Assembly: GCA_036873135.1 (NCBI GenBank)
Contig: JAPTYO010000008.1
Span: 44,682,441-44,746,440, forward strand
From: Clarkia xantiana subsp. parviflora
Taxonomy: Eukaryota > Streptophyta > Magnoliopsida > Myrtales > Onagraceae
Direction: 5' to 3'
DNA length: 64,000 nucleotides
Under the pieces are notes generated by a model. It made no database searches, had not been told where the DNA came from, and worked only from the letters and a program-made list of their open reading frames with translations. Made by a program: the position numbers and the translations under genes. Numbering within the stretch: the stretch's first letter is position 1; every line of letters begins with the position of its first letter. Shown piece by piece: positions 11,206 to 23,404 of the stretch.

Positions 11206-12237
11206 ATGTCTTTTAATAAAGCAGCAGCAGCAGCAGCAGCAGCACCACCAGAATCCAACAACAATAACCCTAAGAATGAAGAAAGCAAGAGCCACAGCAG
11301 TAACAGCAGCAGTGAAAACAACAACAACAAGAGGAGGCAGAACCCCAATGCATGCGCTACCAGCGGCACTAGTCGTAAAGGCAAGGGCAAGGGTGGTCCT
11401 GACAATAACAAGTTCCGCTACCGAGGTGTGAGACAGCGCAGCTGGGGTAAGTGGGTGGCCGAGATCCGCGAACCCCGCGGCCGAACCCGCAAGTGGCTCG
11501 GTACCTTCTCCACCGCTGAGGACGCCGCCAGGGCCTACGACCGCGCTGCCTTAATTCTTCATGGCTCCAAAGCTCAACTTAACCTACAGCCACCCCCTCC
11601 TAATTCCTCATCATCCCCTACACCAACCCTTTCTTCTTCTTCATCTTCTTCTTCTTCTTCTTCATCTTCCTCCACACTCCGTCCCCTCCTCCCTCGACCC
11701 TCTGGATACTCCCTCTACGGCTTCTACCCTTGCTCCTCCGCCGCCTTTCTACACCGCCTAGACAATACTAATAATAATATCCCACTTGCTCAACAACAGC
11801 CCCTCCAATACCACCACCACCTTTACCCTCCGGCGGACCCACGACGCTACTACGATCATCACTCTACCATCCTCAACACATCGGAATTAGATCATCATCA
11901 TCCATTACTTGCTGCTGCTCCCCCCACCACCACCTTGTACGGAAACCCTAACCCTAATTGTCACCAGCACCACCAAATGAACTACGGTGATTACATGGTT
12001 GCAGGAGGATCCCTTGATCATCTAATTACTTCTACGGCGCCGGTATTACCTCCTCCTGATCTGGAAATGGATCCGGATCATCAGGTGGCAGCAGCAGCAC
12101 CTGGATCCCCACTCCACCTCCCTCCTCCACCTCCGCCTCCACCGCATGTTTGGCCATCACCCACTCACGAGGAGGACCAGTGTCTTCATCAGGGCTTTTG
12201 GGACTATGGAGAAGCTAGTCTCTGGTATGATTTTTGA
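11206..12237 (+). CDS. ABI4: AP2/ERF transcription factor, ABI4-like
   Basis: Encodes a 343-residue nuclear DNA-binding protein, read as an orthologue of ABSCISIC ACID INSENSITIVE 4, a regulator of abscisic acid, sugar and seed responses. The single AP2 domain (about residues 70-127) has [20 protein letters not shown] and [20 protein letters not shown]. It is preceded by the basic [14 protein letters not shown] and followed by a Ser run and LRPLLPRP, a combination typical of ABI4. It is intronless, as ABI4 usually is. An alanine run (residues 6-13), Asn- and His-rich stretches, a Pro run (about 302-313) and an acidic/aromatic C-terminus follow. The ATG at 11206 has A at -3 and follows a CT-rich leader. 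An in-frame ATG at 11032 would add 58 residues unlike known ABI4 N-termini. Family membership is firm; orthology is by motif reading. Confidence 0.92.
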   Translation: MSFNKAAAAAAAAPPESNNNNPKNEESKSHSSNSSSENNNNKRRQNPNACATSGTSRKGKGKGGPDNNKFRYRGVRQRSWGKWVAEIREPRGRTRKWLGTFSTAEDAARAYDRAALILHGSKAQLNLQPPPPNSSSSPTPTLSSSSSSSSSSSSSSTLRPLLPRPSGYSLYGFYPCSSAAFLHRLDNTNNNIPLAQQQPLQYHHHLYPPADPRRYYDHHSTILNTSELDHHHPLLAAAPPTTTLYGNPNPNCHQHHQMNYGDYMVAGGSLDHLITSTAPVLPPPDLEMDPDHQVAAAAPGSPLHLPPPPPPPPHVWPSPTHEEDQCLHQGFWDYGEASLWYDF

Positions 12238-12620
12238 GACAAACAAGCTATGATCATCATATATACACAGCTACCTAGGACGAGATGTCTTTTTATTATT
12301 AATTAATAATACATATAGTTAGTCCGTCACACATCGAAATACAAACAAACTTGCTAGAGAGCTAGGTGGGTTGGTTTGAATGTTGCAGCAAGAAGAGGCA
12401 GATTTTTGCGCATAATAAGAAATGTTCAATTAATTAAGCTGTTTAAGACAAGAGAAGCAGCAGCAGCAGCAGCAGCAGCAGCAGTCCACGGTTATTAGAT
12501 TATTATTGTGTTAAACTTCTATTTTGCAGTCATCTACGTCCGTCATCTCTTTGGATCCATAGTGGTGGAGTTTACATAAACTCTGTAATTTGGCCAAAAC
12601 AATAATATAAATCAGTTCCT
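12238..12620 (+). other. Presumed 3' UTR of the ABI4-like gene with a (GCA)n repeat
   Basis: A+T-rich sequence follows the stop codon. A (GCA)n run of about nine units lies at 12457-12484. Possible polyadenylation signals (aataatataaat) lie near 12600. The transcript end cannot be fixed from sequence alone. Confidence 0.4.
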
Positions 12621-13779
12621 TCCATCAGAGACTAATAACACGGTTGGTTGTATGCCCTTTGCCCTTTCCATAACACTTTAATTATTGATGATCGATTAGC
12701 TATATAGATTAGATTAGATTAGAGGATATATATATTTTTTTTTTTCTTTCAGATAGATATGTCTCGTCTGTTCTTTTATATAATATATAATAATAATAAT
12801 AATAAATATGCCTTTCTTGTGGCTATGTAGTTGTATTAAATCTATATGCTTACTGATTAATAGCTACTTGCTACTATCTTGATCAAACTAATTAATTATA
12901 TATTACAGCTCAGTCAGATAGAATTAAACTTGTATGTACTAAAACTGAATCTAACTACAAATTCATTCCTGAAACTAGTTTCTTTCACTCATCTTTTGAA
13001 AATATGGAGTTGACGACTAAAACATGATGATCTTACCACTCACTACTAATTAATGAACGCGATAATTAAAGGTGTGTAGTTTGACTAGTCTACTGAGTTT
13101 AGGGAATTGAATCTTAGAAAAGCTAGCTGTGCAAAATGTATACTGAAAACCTTTCTTTACACACATTGGCTAGATAGGTGGTCGAAATCAATCAAAATAA
13201 TTAATTATTTATAAATGTTTATGGTGGTGTTGTTATGATTGAGGCCTAACCTAGCTAGGGTGAACAAGACTTTGCCTGCCTAGCTAAGGCTGCAAGCAAA
13301 TCAGCTTCCTTAATTTCCATTGTAAGTAGGGAAGCTAGCTGTTTAATTTGTGGTCTTCTGCCTCAATGATCACTGCAATGGTATTCTGGTGTGTCGTCCT
13401 TGCCTTGAGGCCCCCTATATATCCTATATATGTTTGAAATGCAGTGACACCGCGCGCTTGTAGGGGAAGCAACTGATCTTGAGGCCCTTGCTCCGGCCAG
13501 GCTAGTGGTGATGATTAAGGGTCTTGGACGATATCCTGCGCCTCATCTTCCTCTCGTGCTTCTATATCTTCTAAGGACGGACCAACGATGTTGTGGCGTA
13601 AGTTTCAGCCTCTAAAGGTGTTTCTGATCGATGTTTGGTGACACCGGATCAGGTCGGGTCTGTCTATGCCAAATCATCTGATGCAATTGGGATTCTCAAA
13701 AGTAACGCTATCTATCTGCTTATATAGCCAGCCTTTCAGGTCTGAGCTACGACTGTCATGCTGCACCCAAGTCCTATTG
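12621..13779. other. Intergenic sequence downstream of ABI4
   Basis: Low-copy A+T-rich sequence with short TAA and TA runs (12786-12804). No gene, RNA or transposon end is recognised. Confidence 0.5.
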
Positions 13780-13952
13780 TTGTATAGCTCGGCTCCAACA
13801 TGGTGGCGCTTACGTCGTAGCTCTTCGTCTAATGATCAGTTTGTGACATGTGACTCTTTATGCCTTTCCGGTTGCTGTTTATGGACACGTGTCACACTCA
13901 TTAGACATAGAACTACTAGGTCACCACCATATGTTGGAGCCGAGCTATACAA
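13780..13952. repeat. Short foldback element (MITE-like)
   Basis: Imperfect inverted arms begin ttgtatagctcggctccaac on both strands and extend about 75 bases inward around a short centre. The outer 21 bases are perfectly paired. A target duplication is not clear. The reading frame across it (13666-13998) shows nothing recognisable. Confidence 0.6.
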
Positions 13953-14373
13953 TAATTATTCAAGTGGTATAGGTGGCCCAAAAAGTTTGCAAGCATAAAA
14001 ATCTGAATAAATCGACTCAAGACGTACTATGCCTAAATGATGACTGCGCTAGTATTTTATATTGAATTTGGAGTGTACACTTTCAGTAGAGACGGAAAAA
14101 TAGTAGGTAAAGTCGAGTTGTACAGACATAGCAAATAAACATAAATTTATACTAATATACAAATACTAAAGAATATATATATATATATGCAAAAGAAATA
14201 TCATATTTTCAACAAAATATTTGTTGATTCACTATTAGTCACTTCAGTTGCACCATGCGATAGTTTTCCATGCGAGTACAGTGCGAATGAAGCTAACCGT
14301 CACGCGGCTTGGTGTGATATCACGTGTCCTTAACATTTTATTGTATTCACATGAGATTTAGTGGGTACGATCC
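13953..14373. other. Intergenic sequence up to the copia insertion site
   Basis: No gene is seen. The last five bases, gatcc (14369-14373), form the left copy of the target duplication of the copia element that follows. Confidence 0.5.
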
Positions 14374-14948
14374 TGTTAGATTACGGGGACGTAATACTAC
14401 GGAATGCTAAACGTGTACTAGTAAGTAATCTAATTACGCAGCGGAATAATGTACACATACCTCAATAGCTTTCCTGCCCAAGAACGTTGTGGAGGGAGTT
14501 CTGATCCTCCGGTCGGAACCCGTACAAGTTCTTCATGAGAAGAAGTCCTACGTGTGGTATAAGCTCCACAGCAAATCCTCTGGTCGATTCTTCAACGGGG
14601 ACAGAACCTCGGACTGATGTGTACCGAAAATCTCAACTAAGGGTGAGAGGGTTTCTCTCAAGTTCCTCAATGGAGGGACTTATTAATTTGATTGATGTAT
14701 TAAACCCCTTAGGAGACTCCCTATATATAGCATTGGTGGAGTGGACAAAAGTCCACTCCAACCAATGTGGTACATGGTTCAGCCGAACCATGCTAATTAA
14801 GGGGGAGGCCCAATTTTGGGCCTCCCATGTCAATTAGGGATTGGGTTTGGCCCAATTAACCTAATGTGACAATTACCTAATTAACTTAGGTAATTTCCTT
14901 AACATTGACGGGCTACCAATTACGGCACCACGTCACCACATGCTAACA
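14374..14948 (-). mobile_element. 3' LTR of the copia element
   Basis: 575 bp, TGTTAGCATGTGG...GTAATCTAACA on the minus strand. A TATA-like ctatatatag lies near 14730. The purine-rich gtgagtgggagc just internal to it, on the minus strand, is the expected polypurine tract. Confidence 0.9.
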
Positions 14949-16076
14949 GCTCCCACTCACCGGAATGGGAGGGTGCCTGTTAATGTATTGTCATCCAATA
15001 GCATCAACATTTCAGTCTTCAGTCATTGTCTCCGTCTCCGAATAGTTCATACGAGGTTTGCCGTGCGACCGGCTGATACGACGGGCATCGTGCTACTCAT
15101 CTGTTAGGAGTGTTGTAGCGCCCGCAGAACGTTGATTCCCTTTCGTAAATCAAGCTTGTCAAAAAAAAAATATGTACCGCACTGTATCTTTGGTCAACTG
15201 ATAATTCTCCAATTGCCCAGTTTTTCACATATGAATACTTCTCCAAGGCATCCGTACAAGTGTTCACAACCTTCAACTAATATCCGGTTGGTGGCCACCT
15301 TGTGAACACAAGAGTCGGTTAATTATAGGTGAACATGACCATCCCCATTGCTTATACCCTTGGTCTAACTCAACCGGTTTCCAAAGACGTGGTCACTTGG
15401 CCGTTTTCTTTGGCTCTACCCTCGTACACCGGGAAGCGAACATTGAGCTAGACTTTAGGTATAAGTTTTGAGTCCGAGAGGATACTTTGGGTGCCTCTTC
15501 ATAAGACACCCGGGATCAATCACACGCTCAAGGTGAAGAAGTATGCGCCCTTTAAATCACAAGGTTTCTAGTTAGCACAACCGAGCATGACCCCTGGTCG
15601 AACATAGCACGCGTAGTATGAAGCACGCGTCGATAGCACACCTGGACAAGCCAAGGGTGGGATATGTCAATCATGCTATCGCAGAGTCTTTCATCTGGCC
15701 CTGAATGTGATTTTAATGATGGACAGAGTCCAACACAGCGATTTACAAAACGAAGATTAAGTCATGCTTTAAGCGTGACCAAGTTATCGTTTCGTTTAAC
15801 CAGGTTTATCCCCCTTGTTAGCCAATCTTGTTGTGGTAGAGGTTCCCCTCTGCTACAAGATGACCGTGCCTTTGTGTCGAGGCAAGGTTCACATCCGACA
15901 TAATTTTGGTGGAGGAGTTTTACCTCTTCCTACGACTTAGTTTATAGATAGACCGTAAAATCCGATGTTATTTATCATTATGACGTCGATAGATCATATA
16001 CTCAATTTGCAATTATTTTATTCAATAGAAACATTATTTCAAATGTCGAAATGCCATCACTCATACAAGCCACTTA
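14949..16076 (-). mobile_element. Long 3' non-coding region of the copia element
   Basis: About 1.1 kb between the RNase H stop and the LTR. It has no reading frame of note but is clearly shared with 37374-38380, 51498-52261 and 61020-62160, for example 'cgaggtttgccgtgcgaccgg', quoted in part. No gene product can be assigned. Confidence 0.75.
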
Positions 16077-17491
16077 TTAAGCCCTACGTAATCCATGCAG
16101 TTTTACGTTCTTTTCAAAAAATTCTTTACATAATGGCTTAGGTAATGGGTCTGCGACCATATTGTCTGTGGACAAGTATTCTAAAGTGATTATATTGTCT
16201 TCCACAACAGATTTGGCATAATTGGATTTCATATCAATGTGTTTGGTCCTATTATGGTACTTTGGATTCTTAACTGCTGCAATGGCTGCCTGACTGTCGG
16301 AGTATACCTTCACAGGTTTGCTCTTCTTGTCAGTGCCAATTAATGCAGTAATAAGCCTTTTCAGCCAGACTGCTTGTGTGTTTTTAGAAAGGGCAACGAG
16401 TTCTGATTTCATAGTGGAAAGCGCGACACAAGATTGCTTCTTACTTACCCATGATATGGCAGCATCAACAAGGAGGAAAACTCTCCCTGTGGTGGACTTA
16501 CGATCGTCCGGATCGCCACCGTGGTCGGCGTCACTATAACCAGTCAATTCGATTTGCCTGTCCTTATAGCATAGAACATAGTCAGCAGTACCTTTCCGAT
16601 ATCTTATAATTCGTTTTACGACCTTTAAATGTTGATAACCAGGATCTGATTGGAATCTTGCTACTAGGCCCACAACGTAACAGATGTCTGGCCGAGTACA
16701 TAGCATGGCGTACATTAAACTTCCTACCATGCTTAGATACTCTGCATTATTCATCTGTTCACGCTCCTGCTGGTTCTTCGGACCATCACGCTTCGACAGC
16801 GCGCACCCGAAACACAACCGACGTATCCATGGGTTTAACATCGAGCATTCTGAATCTTTTCAACAGTTTGTTGATATATGATTCTTGAGATAGACACAAT
16901 CTCTGGGCGGCACGATCTCGGGCAATTTTAATACCTAAGATGTACGTGGCCTCTCCCATGTCTTTCATCTCAAATGCTGATGATAGTCAGGACTTTGATT
17001 TGTTCATGAAATTCACATCGTTTGCAGCAATGAGTATGTCATCTACGTATAAGGTTATGATGACATATTTAGACCCAGAGGTCTTGGTGTAAACGCAGGG
17101 ATCCTCGTGAAGATTCACAAATCCGTTTCCGACGATTTCCTCGTGGAATCTGCGATACCATTGCCTAAACGATTGTTTAAGACCGTAAATAGATCTTTGG
17201 ATTTTGCAAACTTTACGTTCTTTGCCAGGAGTAATAAAACCCTCTGGCTGCTCCATATAGATCTCTTCCTCCAGGTTTCCATGGAGAGATGCGGTCTTTA
17301 ACATCCATTTGATGCAGGCTCGTGATCGAGGCTTGCAATAAGGGCAAGGATGGCCCTAACTGTGGTGTAATGCACAGTTGGTGAGTATGTTTCATCAAAG
17401 TCCACTCCGTGAACTTGGGTATATCCTTTCGCAATCGTTCGAGTTTTGCACCACCAAAATTTTCCATCAGTAGTGAATTATAAAATTTCAC
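16077..17491 (-). pseudogene. Copia reverse transcriptase and RNase H, broken
   Basis: The RNase H part (16077-16841) has TGYSDADHGGDPDDRKSTTG, ALSTM and SDSQAAIAAVKNPKYHNRTKHID, with the first catalytic Asp kept. The RT part (16786-17491) keeps the YVDDILIAAND active-site motif and SIYGLKQS. It is split over at least four frames: the segment containing the first catalytic Asp (MDVK) is shifted out of frame near 17300, and further shifts lie near 16970. These enzymes would copy element RNA into DNA in virus-like particles. Confidence 0.88.
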
Positions 17492-19191
17492 TTTCTAGCT
17501 CTGTGGTTAGCAGGTAAATCAACTGAAGACCAAAACCGAATATGTTCTAATTTAGGTATTTTCATCCTCCATTGTTTCCTCCATTCCGACGTTTGAGGTT
17601 CTTCCAATACTTGCTGAACCGTCACTGGTTCGTGAACGAATGTCTCACTTGATGGGATACTTCTTAAAACAAGTTCGTTGCCTTAAACTAAGTCTATGCT
17701 CGATAATCTCATCTTAAGTCTGATCGTTACTCCCACTCAGAATAATGCTTCTTTTCGGAGCATTACTCCCACTGGGAACAATGGCGGTGCTAGAACTTTT
17801 GGTCTACAACTTTCTTAGAATGACATCTTGGTCTCAGGATTTTACCTACAAGATTTATTCTTTGATCACTAGGATCTGGAATCAAGTTAGTAATTTCCTC
17901 CCACTAGGAATAATGGGTAGTTGCGACGACTATTGGATTTTCATCCAATGGTTCAGCATTATGATTATCAGGTCCGACTTGATTCGCATTAACATTTAGT
18001 GATGATTATGTGAGGGGGATTGAGCCCTCCCACTAGATTTATTATGAGGACGTTTCCATCATCATTTACCATGTCATTCACTAATGGATTCACTCCCACT
18101 CGAAGTAAGTGGGACCTGAGAATCTCCGTTATCCATTTTAATCCGATCAGGACTTTAGTTCGTTTCGTTCCGCAAAGGATTGGAAGCCCATCCTCAAATT
18201 TCTATAAAGTGTTATGTTCGACCACGTTACAATTAATCCAAGCTAATCTTAAACTTGTTTTCTTTAAGATAGACCGTACTCTTGATAAATATATGTTTAA
18301 TGTGCAAATTAATGCTTCTTTATGATAAGGTTTCACCCGTATCATTTATTAGCTTTTAAGGTAACGCTCTAACTGATTTTATTGGAACATAGTTTTACAT
18401 TAATATGAATCAACTTAATTTTGTCCCGTAGGAAAAATTAATGTTAGATCCTAATTTAATGTAATTTTAGACTATGTTTCTTGAAGTATTTAATAATATG
18501 ATTGCTTAGCCAAAACATTTCGTTAAAGGCTTGTAGTGGGAGTGTCATTTTACTAACTACTTCCTTTCGTTTATTAACACATCCAGAGACTTCTCCACCT
18601 CATGGACTATGCATTTGAGCTTCTGCTTAATGCTATAGTTGATGTACTACTCGATCATAATAGCATTAAAGCGTACTTCTAACCATGGTAGTCATCAATG
18701 GGTTATTTCCAAGGAATCATAAACGAAAATTAGCATTCATACTTTAAAACACTTCATTATTAAATTTGTACTTTAAAACGACGTGTTCCGTCTTTCAAGG
18801 TACACGCGCGTACGACGCAGAAAACCTGTTTTATCCCGTGGTTTTGAATCGTTTCATTTCAAAATTTAATATCAAATCGGTTTTTCATGCACATTAACCG
18901 GGGAATTTATCATTTAATGGAGTACTCAATAGCAAATAAGGATGTATTAGCAATGTGTTGAATAACGTTAATAATAAGATTAAAACGAACGATGATAAAT
19001 TCAATACTCAACTTAAGTATTCTCGAATACTTAGGAAAAATAATATGATCCTTTACGGAATTTATTTGAGAGTATCTTAAAATAAAAGTTAAGAAGTTTT
19101 AGCAACTTTAAAGATAAAAATCTCTCATTCTATCTTTATTCTACTGGGGCATCCTCGATCAGGTCGTTGCTTCTGTTTCTCGGTTCTGTAA
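17492..19191 (-). mobile_element. Decayed copia internal region without integrase
   Basis: 17700-18340 matches the linker between integrase and RT in element C (47390-47760), with repeated 'ctcccact' and 'ggaataatg' words. The integrase and protease domains expected next are not found before gag begins at 19192, so they appear deleted or decayed beyond recognition. Confidence 0.6.
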
Positions 19192-20106
19192 TTAAAAAGG
19201 AAAATGAACTACTCTCGAGTGTTTAGAAGCGGAAGAGAATGAATGATTTTCATTATCTTTTCTCTTTGCGTACCTTAGGAGGATTGGTACAGGCAGCAGC
19301 CACAAACACGTTCGAGTTTCCTTTTTTCGTGTTTGTTTTGCTTGCCTTTTCTTGACACCAGTTTGTTTGCGTTTAAACTTCTTCTGGGTTTTGTTTGCTA
19401 CAAACTTCTCAGTTTTATTCTGAGGACTTTTTCCCTTTCTCTTGCGCTTCTCCTTTCGTTCGGCTGGCGTGGAGGATGCAATATGCATTTCAGACCTAGA
19501 CTTTTCAGCCCTGAGTCTATCCTCCTCCAGCTCAAGATGAACTTGCACCTTCTCGAGGGTGTCGAGATGGGTGGCATGGGTAAGGCTCATTTTCATGATG
19601 CTCCAAGAGTCGGGCAAAGAGCGGATCGTGTAATTGATCTGTTGTTCCTCAAACAGATTTTCACCTGCTTCCTTGAGTTCAGCGATCAAGTTACACACAT
19701 GCATAACATGATCCTTTATCGTATGCTTGTGATTCATTTTATAAGAGTCAAGAGCGATGTTTAACGATCGCTTTTGGGCTATGGTGTAAACACCGAATGT
19801 TGCCTTAAGACCATCCCATAGGTCTTTGGTAGTTCCCAAATGTTCAAACCTATAGAGAATCTCATCTTCCAGCATAGATAACAATGTGGAACGAACATCA
19901 TGATCCATGACATCCCATTCATCATAGAATATATTTTGCTCTTCCGTGAGGTCTTCCTCAGGCCTAGTCTATTTTGTTGTCAAATGATCCAGTCCTCTTA
20001 TTTCAGAAATTATCATCTTAACTCGTTTATTCTATATCTTATAATTACTATTATTCAACCTTATTCCCTTGTTCAACTGGGAAATGACATTGCTAGTTGC
20101 AGCCAT
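19192..20106 (-). pseudogene. Copia gag polyprotein, premature stop
   Basis: Forms the capsid of the retrotransposon particle. The likely ATG is at 20106 (MAATSNVISQLN). A TAG near 19968 interrupts it, after which the frame continues with the gag core: LGTTKDLWDGLKATFG, an AELKEAGE helix, then EEQQINYTIRSLPDSW. A Lys/Arg-rich tail follows. No clean CCHC zinc knuckle is visible. The pattern is that of copia gag (UBN2-type). Confidence 0.85.
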
Positions 20107-22151
20107 CGATACTAACACATTGATAATTATGCAAAGTTACGTGACAATAACATTTTGACAGAATTGCAAACATCGGATTATCTATTAAGATGGAATACGA
20201 CGAATAGTGATCCTTCAGTCACTAAACCAAACCGACCGCCAGTAAACCGAGGGAAGGGGGTATTGTGAAAGAGTTCACACTATTGTCGTCTTCAATCCAA
20301 TAGATCAGTCTTTTGAAAACGGTTATTATTTTGCAAATTACCGGAACGGGAATTTTCAAATAAGCATACCCGATCTTGGCTTTCCCATGACCCTTTTTTA
20401 TTTTGTAAAAATTATCCGATAATTTACGCATGCATAATACTATATCACGCCATAAACATCGAACAAACAAAAACAACATGCTTACGCTTCATGCGTCTAA
20501 TGTTTCTTAGCATACATAATTCTACTTAAAGTAAATTACCACATGCTATCATTCATGAACATTTTAGCATACGTGTCAAAACATGCAACTTCCGCATACA
20601 TCATGCATAATTGGCGACTGGTATTTTCAGTTTTAAAAACGTTTTGAAAATATTAGGGGCTGACTTGCAATTCATGCTTACAATCGATCATGTGAAATTT
20701 CAAAACATGGATTCTAGGCAATTTCAATCAGCATAGCATGTTATCCTATTGTGCATACCATATATTTGAATCCCAGAGCTCAATGCTCGCAATTTATTAT
20801 CCAGCTAGCTTGACTAAGTCAAGGCGACAGTTCTAATATATGTTGCAGAAGGTAAACAAATGCATTTCAGCCTACTAATTTAATCCAGTCCCAAAAACAT
20901 GCATATCCGAGATCCATCCCCATAATCGTAACCATGTATTATTATCCGAAAACGTGTTAAAACGTAAACCCTAAGAGCACTGTTTAGGTTAACTTTTAAA
21001 GTTCGAAAACATTTTCGATTTAAAATTTGACATCCTATAATTTCCGAAATTTTTTAAAATTTGGTTCGGTCCAATTTAAAATTCGGTCTGAGTCAGTCCG
21101 ATTTTTTTTTTTAAAAATCCGGTTTGGTTCGAAACTGTTCAATAAAATAAGATTGTGGTTCGGTTCATCACTTGAAACCGGTTCGGTTTACCCGACTAGG
21201 TCGACCCGATTAAGAAAACCCAGATTGGTTTAACCCGTTCCGGTTTTGCAAATTGGACCGGCCCGTTAAATTCATAGTGTTCGGCCGAAACATTTCTTTT
21301 GGGCTAAATAGAGTTCTAAAGTCAACTAAAAATTTAATTTAGCCCAAAAGAAACATTAATTATTTAAATAATTACCAATATTGCTAATATATATATATAT
21401 ATAATTCGGCACTTATATATTATTAATATATATAAATATTGTCAAGATTCTATCTTTAAGATGTAAATCAATTAACAATATAATTATATATATATATATA
21501 ATTTTCGGCCAAATATATATATATATACATATAATTATTGTCAAATATATATTTAGGGATAAAATATATAGACAGTATATTTTCTTAATATTTTTAAGTA
21601 ACCAAATCCTATCAGTATATCTTTATCCCTATCTTTTAGCTAAATATATTGATAGTTTATATATTTTACTATATAATGTGAATCTTTCCTTATCTTTCCA
21701 ATTTATAGATATATTGTCTCCTTTTAATAAAATTAAAATATGGTAACGGATATATCTAACCTAGGCCGGCCGAATTTTTCTTTCTTGCACCCTAAGAAAT
21801 TAAATTTTTTACCTAATAATTCACTTAGTGTTTCGGCCATAACACCAAAATTGGAAAAATTTTCAAATTTTAAGATCAAACACTACTATGATCATGAATC
21901 CAAAAAGTGTTCTTGATAAAACTCATCGTGTTCTTGAAGATCATGAACATCAAACTTAAATTTAAACAAGAATTTTCGGTTTTGATCTATACAAACATGT
22001 AAATTCCGAAAATTTTAAGTTTTTAAAGATCAAACATATGAAATTTTTTAAAAAAATTCGGATTACTCATGGTGTTCATCATAAAAATTTCGGTTTTTAT
22101 AAAATTTTCAAGAACATCAGTTTATCAAAATTTCAAGAACTCCTAACACAA
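20107..22151 (-). mobile_element. Copia leader region
   Basis: About 2 kb without genes between primer site and gag. It contains a ccggttcggttt-rich section (21030-21260), TA runs, and the ttcggccgaa palindrome (21280-21289). It is colinear with 55195-57262 of element E and 1-918. Confidence 0.75.
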
Positions 22152-22163
22152 GCTCTGATACCA
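22152..22163 (-). other. Copia primer binding site (initiator Met tRNA type)
   Basis: Minus strand tggtatcagagc, one base from the LTR at 22165. Confidence 0.85.
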
Positions 22164-22164
22164 A

Positions 22165-22737
22165 TGTTGGATTACGGGGACGTAATACTACAGAATGCTA
22201 AACGTGTACTAGTAAGTAATCTAATTACGCAGCGGAATAATGTACACATACCTCAATAACTTTCCTGCCCAAGAACGTTGTGGAGGGAGTTCTGATCCTC
22301 CGGCCGGAACCCGTACAAGTTCTTCGTGAGAAGAAGTCCTACGCGGTATAAGCTCCACAGCAAATCTTCTGATCGATTCTTCAACGGGGACAGAACCTCA
22401 GACTGATGTGCACCGAAAATCTCAACTAAGGGTGAGAGGGTTTCTCTCAAGTTCCTCAATGGAGGGACTTATTAATTTGATTGATGTATTAAACCCCTTA
22501 GGAGACCCACTATATATAGCATTGGTGGAGCAGACAAAAGTCCACTCCAACCAATGTGGTACATGGTTCGGCCGAACCATGCTAATTAAGGAGGAGGCCT
22601 AATTTTGGGCCTCCCATGTCAATTAGGGATTGGGTCTGGCCCAATTAACCTAATATGACAATTACCTAATTAACTTAGGTAATTTCCTTAACATTGATGG
22701 GCTACCAATTACGGCGCCACGTCACCACATGCTAACA
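22165..22737 (-). mobile_element. 5' LTR of the copia element
   Basis: 573 bp, same family and ends as 14374-14948. Includes a ttcggccgaa palindrome (22567-22576). Minor substitutions and one 2-base indel distinguish the two LTRs. Confidence 0.9.
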
Positions 22738-22916
22738 GATCCCACACTGGAACAATTTTTATTGTTGTGGATTCGTGTGAATAATTGGTGAGTCAAATAA
22801 GTTTGAAATTTAAGAATTTAGAGTTTGAGAAACGTAAAGTAGAGATATATGTTAATGGGGTCTAAGACCCTTGAGTATTATTATTGAGATTAATGGATGT
22901 GAACTTGAATGGTATA
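22738..22916. other. Short unassigned flank
   Basis: Begins with the right target duplication gatcc and continues as low-complexity sequence up to the LARD D LTR. Probably host or older repeat sequence continuous with 14373 before the copia insertion. Confidence 0.45.
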
Positions 22917-23404
22917 TGTCAGACCTAAATCTGATCTAAAGACGAATGTTTTGAAAAAACAATTGTTTAGAAAGAGTCGTCACAAGTAAATTAAATGTTA
23001 ACTAGAAACTTGAATTACCTAGGGAATAACGAATTAATCACCTAGATATAAAATCGGTATACGATCAGAAAATCGGGTTAGGAGGTTTTATTACGAATAT
23101 ACACAACATTATTTAAAATTTCGTCATTTCGATACTCTTTTAACTAATTAAATTTGCCAATTTGAATTTTATTTAATAATCTACATATAACACTACCTTC
23201 TAACCAAAATAAATAATAATAATAATAAGAACTAAACATGCCTATTACATATTTCTAATCTTAGAATATATAGTTAATATCATAATAAATTAATAATAAA
23301 TAGACTAAATGAATAATAAATACATAAAGAAAATCTATTTAGGTTCACTGACTAGGTTTAGCATTGCAAATAACGCTGTACTTTTGGAGAATGATAATAA
23401 CAAC
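22917..23404 (-). mobile_element. LARD D 3' LTR, left part (split by LARD A)
   Basis: Starts tgtcagacctaaatctgat and follows the LTR ends of LARD B (tgtcggacctaaaatctgac). It stops at the LARD A insertion and resumes at 36190. It is more diverged than A or B. Confidence 0.75.

Larger units (their letters stand above)
14374..22737 (-). mobile_element. Complete but degenerate Ty1-copia element
   Basis: An 8,364-bp element bounded by near-identical LTRs (14374-14948 and 22165-22737), with 5-bp target duplication gatcc at 14369-14373 and 22738-22742. In transcription order on the minus strand: 5' LTR, primer site (22152-22163), leader, gag, a gap where protease and integrase should be, RT, RNase H, about 1.1 kb of non-coding sequence, polypurine tract, 3' LTR. 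LTRs differ at about 3-4% of positions by eye. It cannot be autonomous. Confidence 0.92.

Noticed and set aside
11172..11411. 79-codon minus-strand frame with Leu and Ala runs
   Set aside because: It is the antisense shadow of ABI4 codon repeats.
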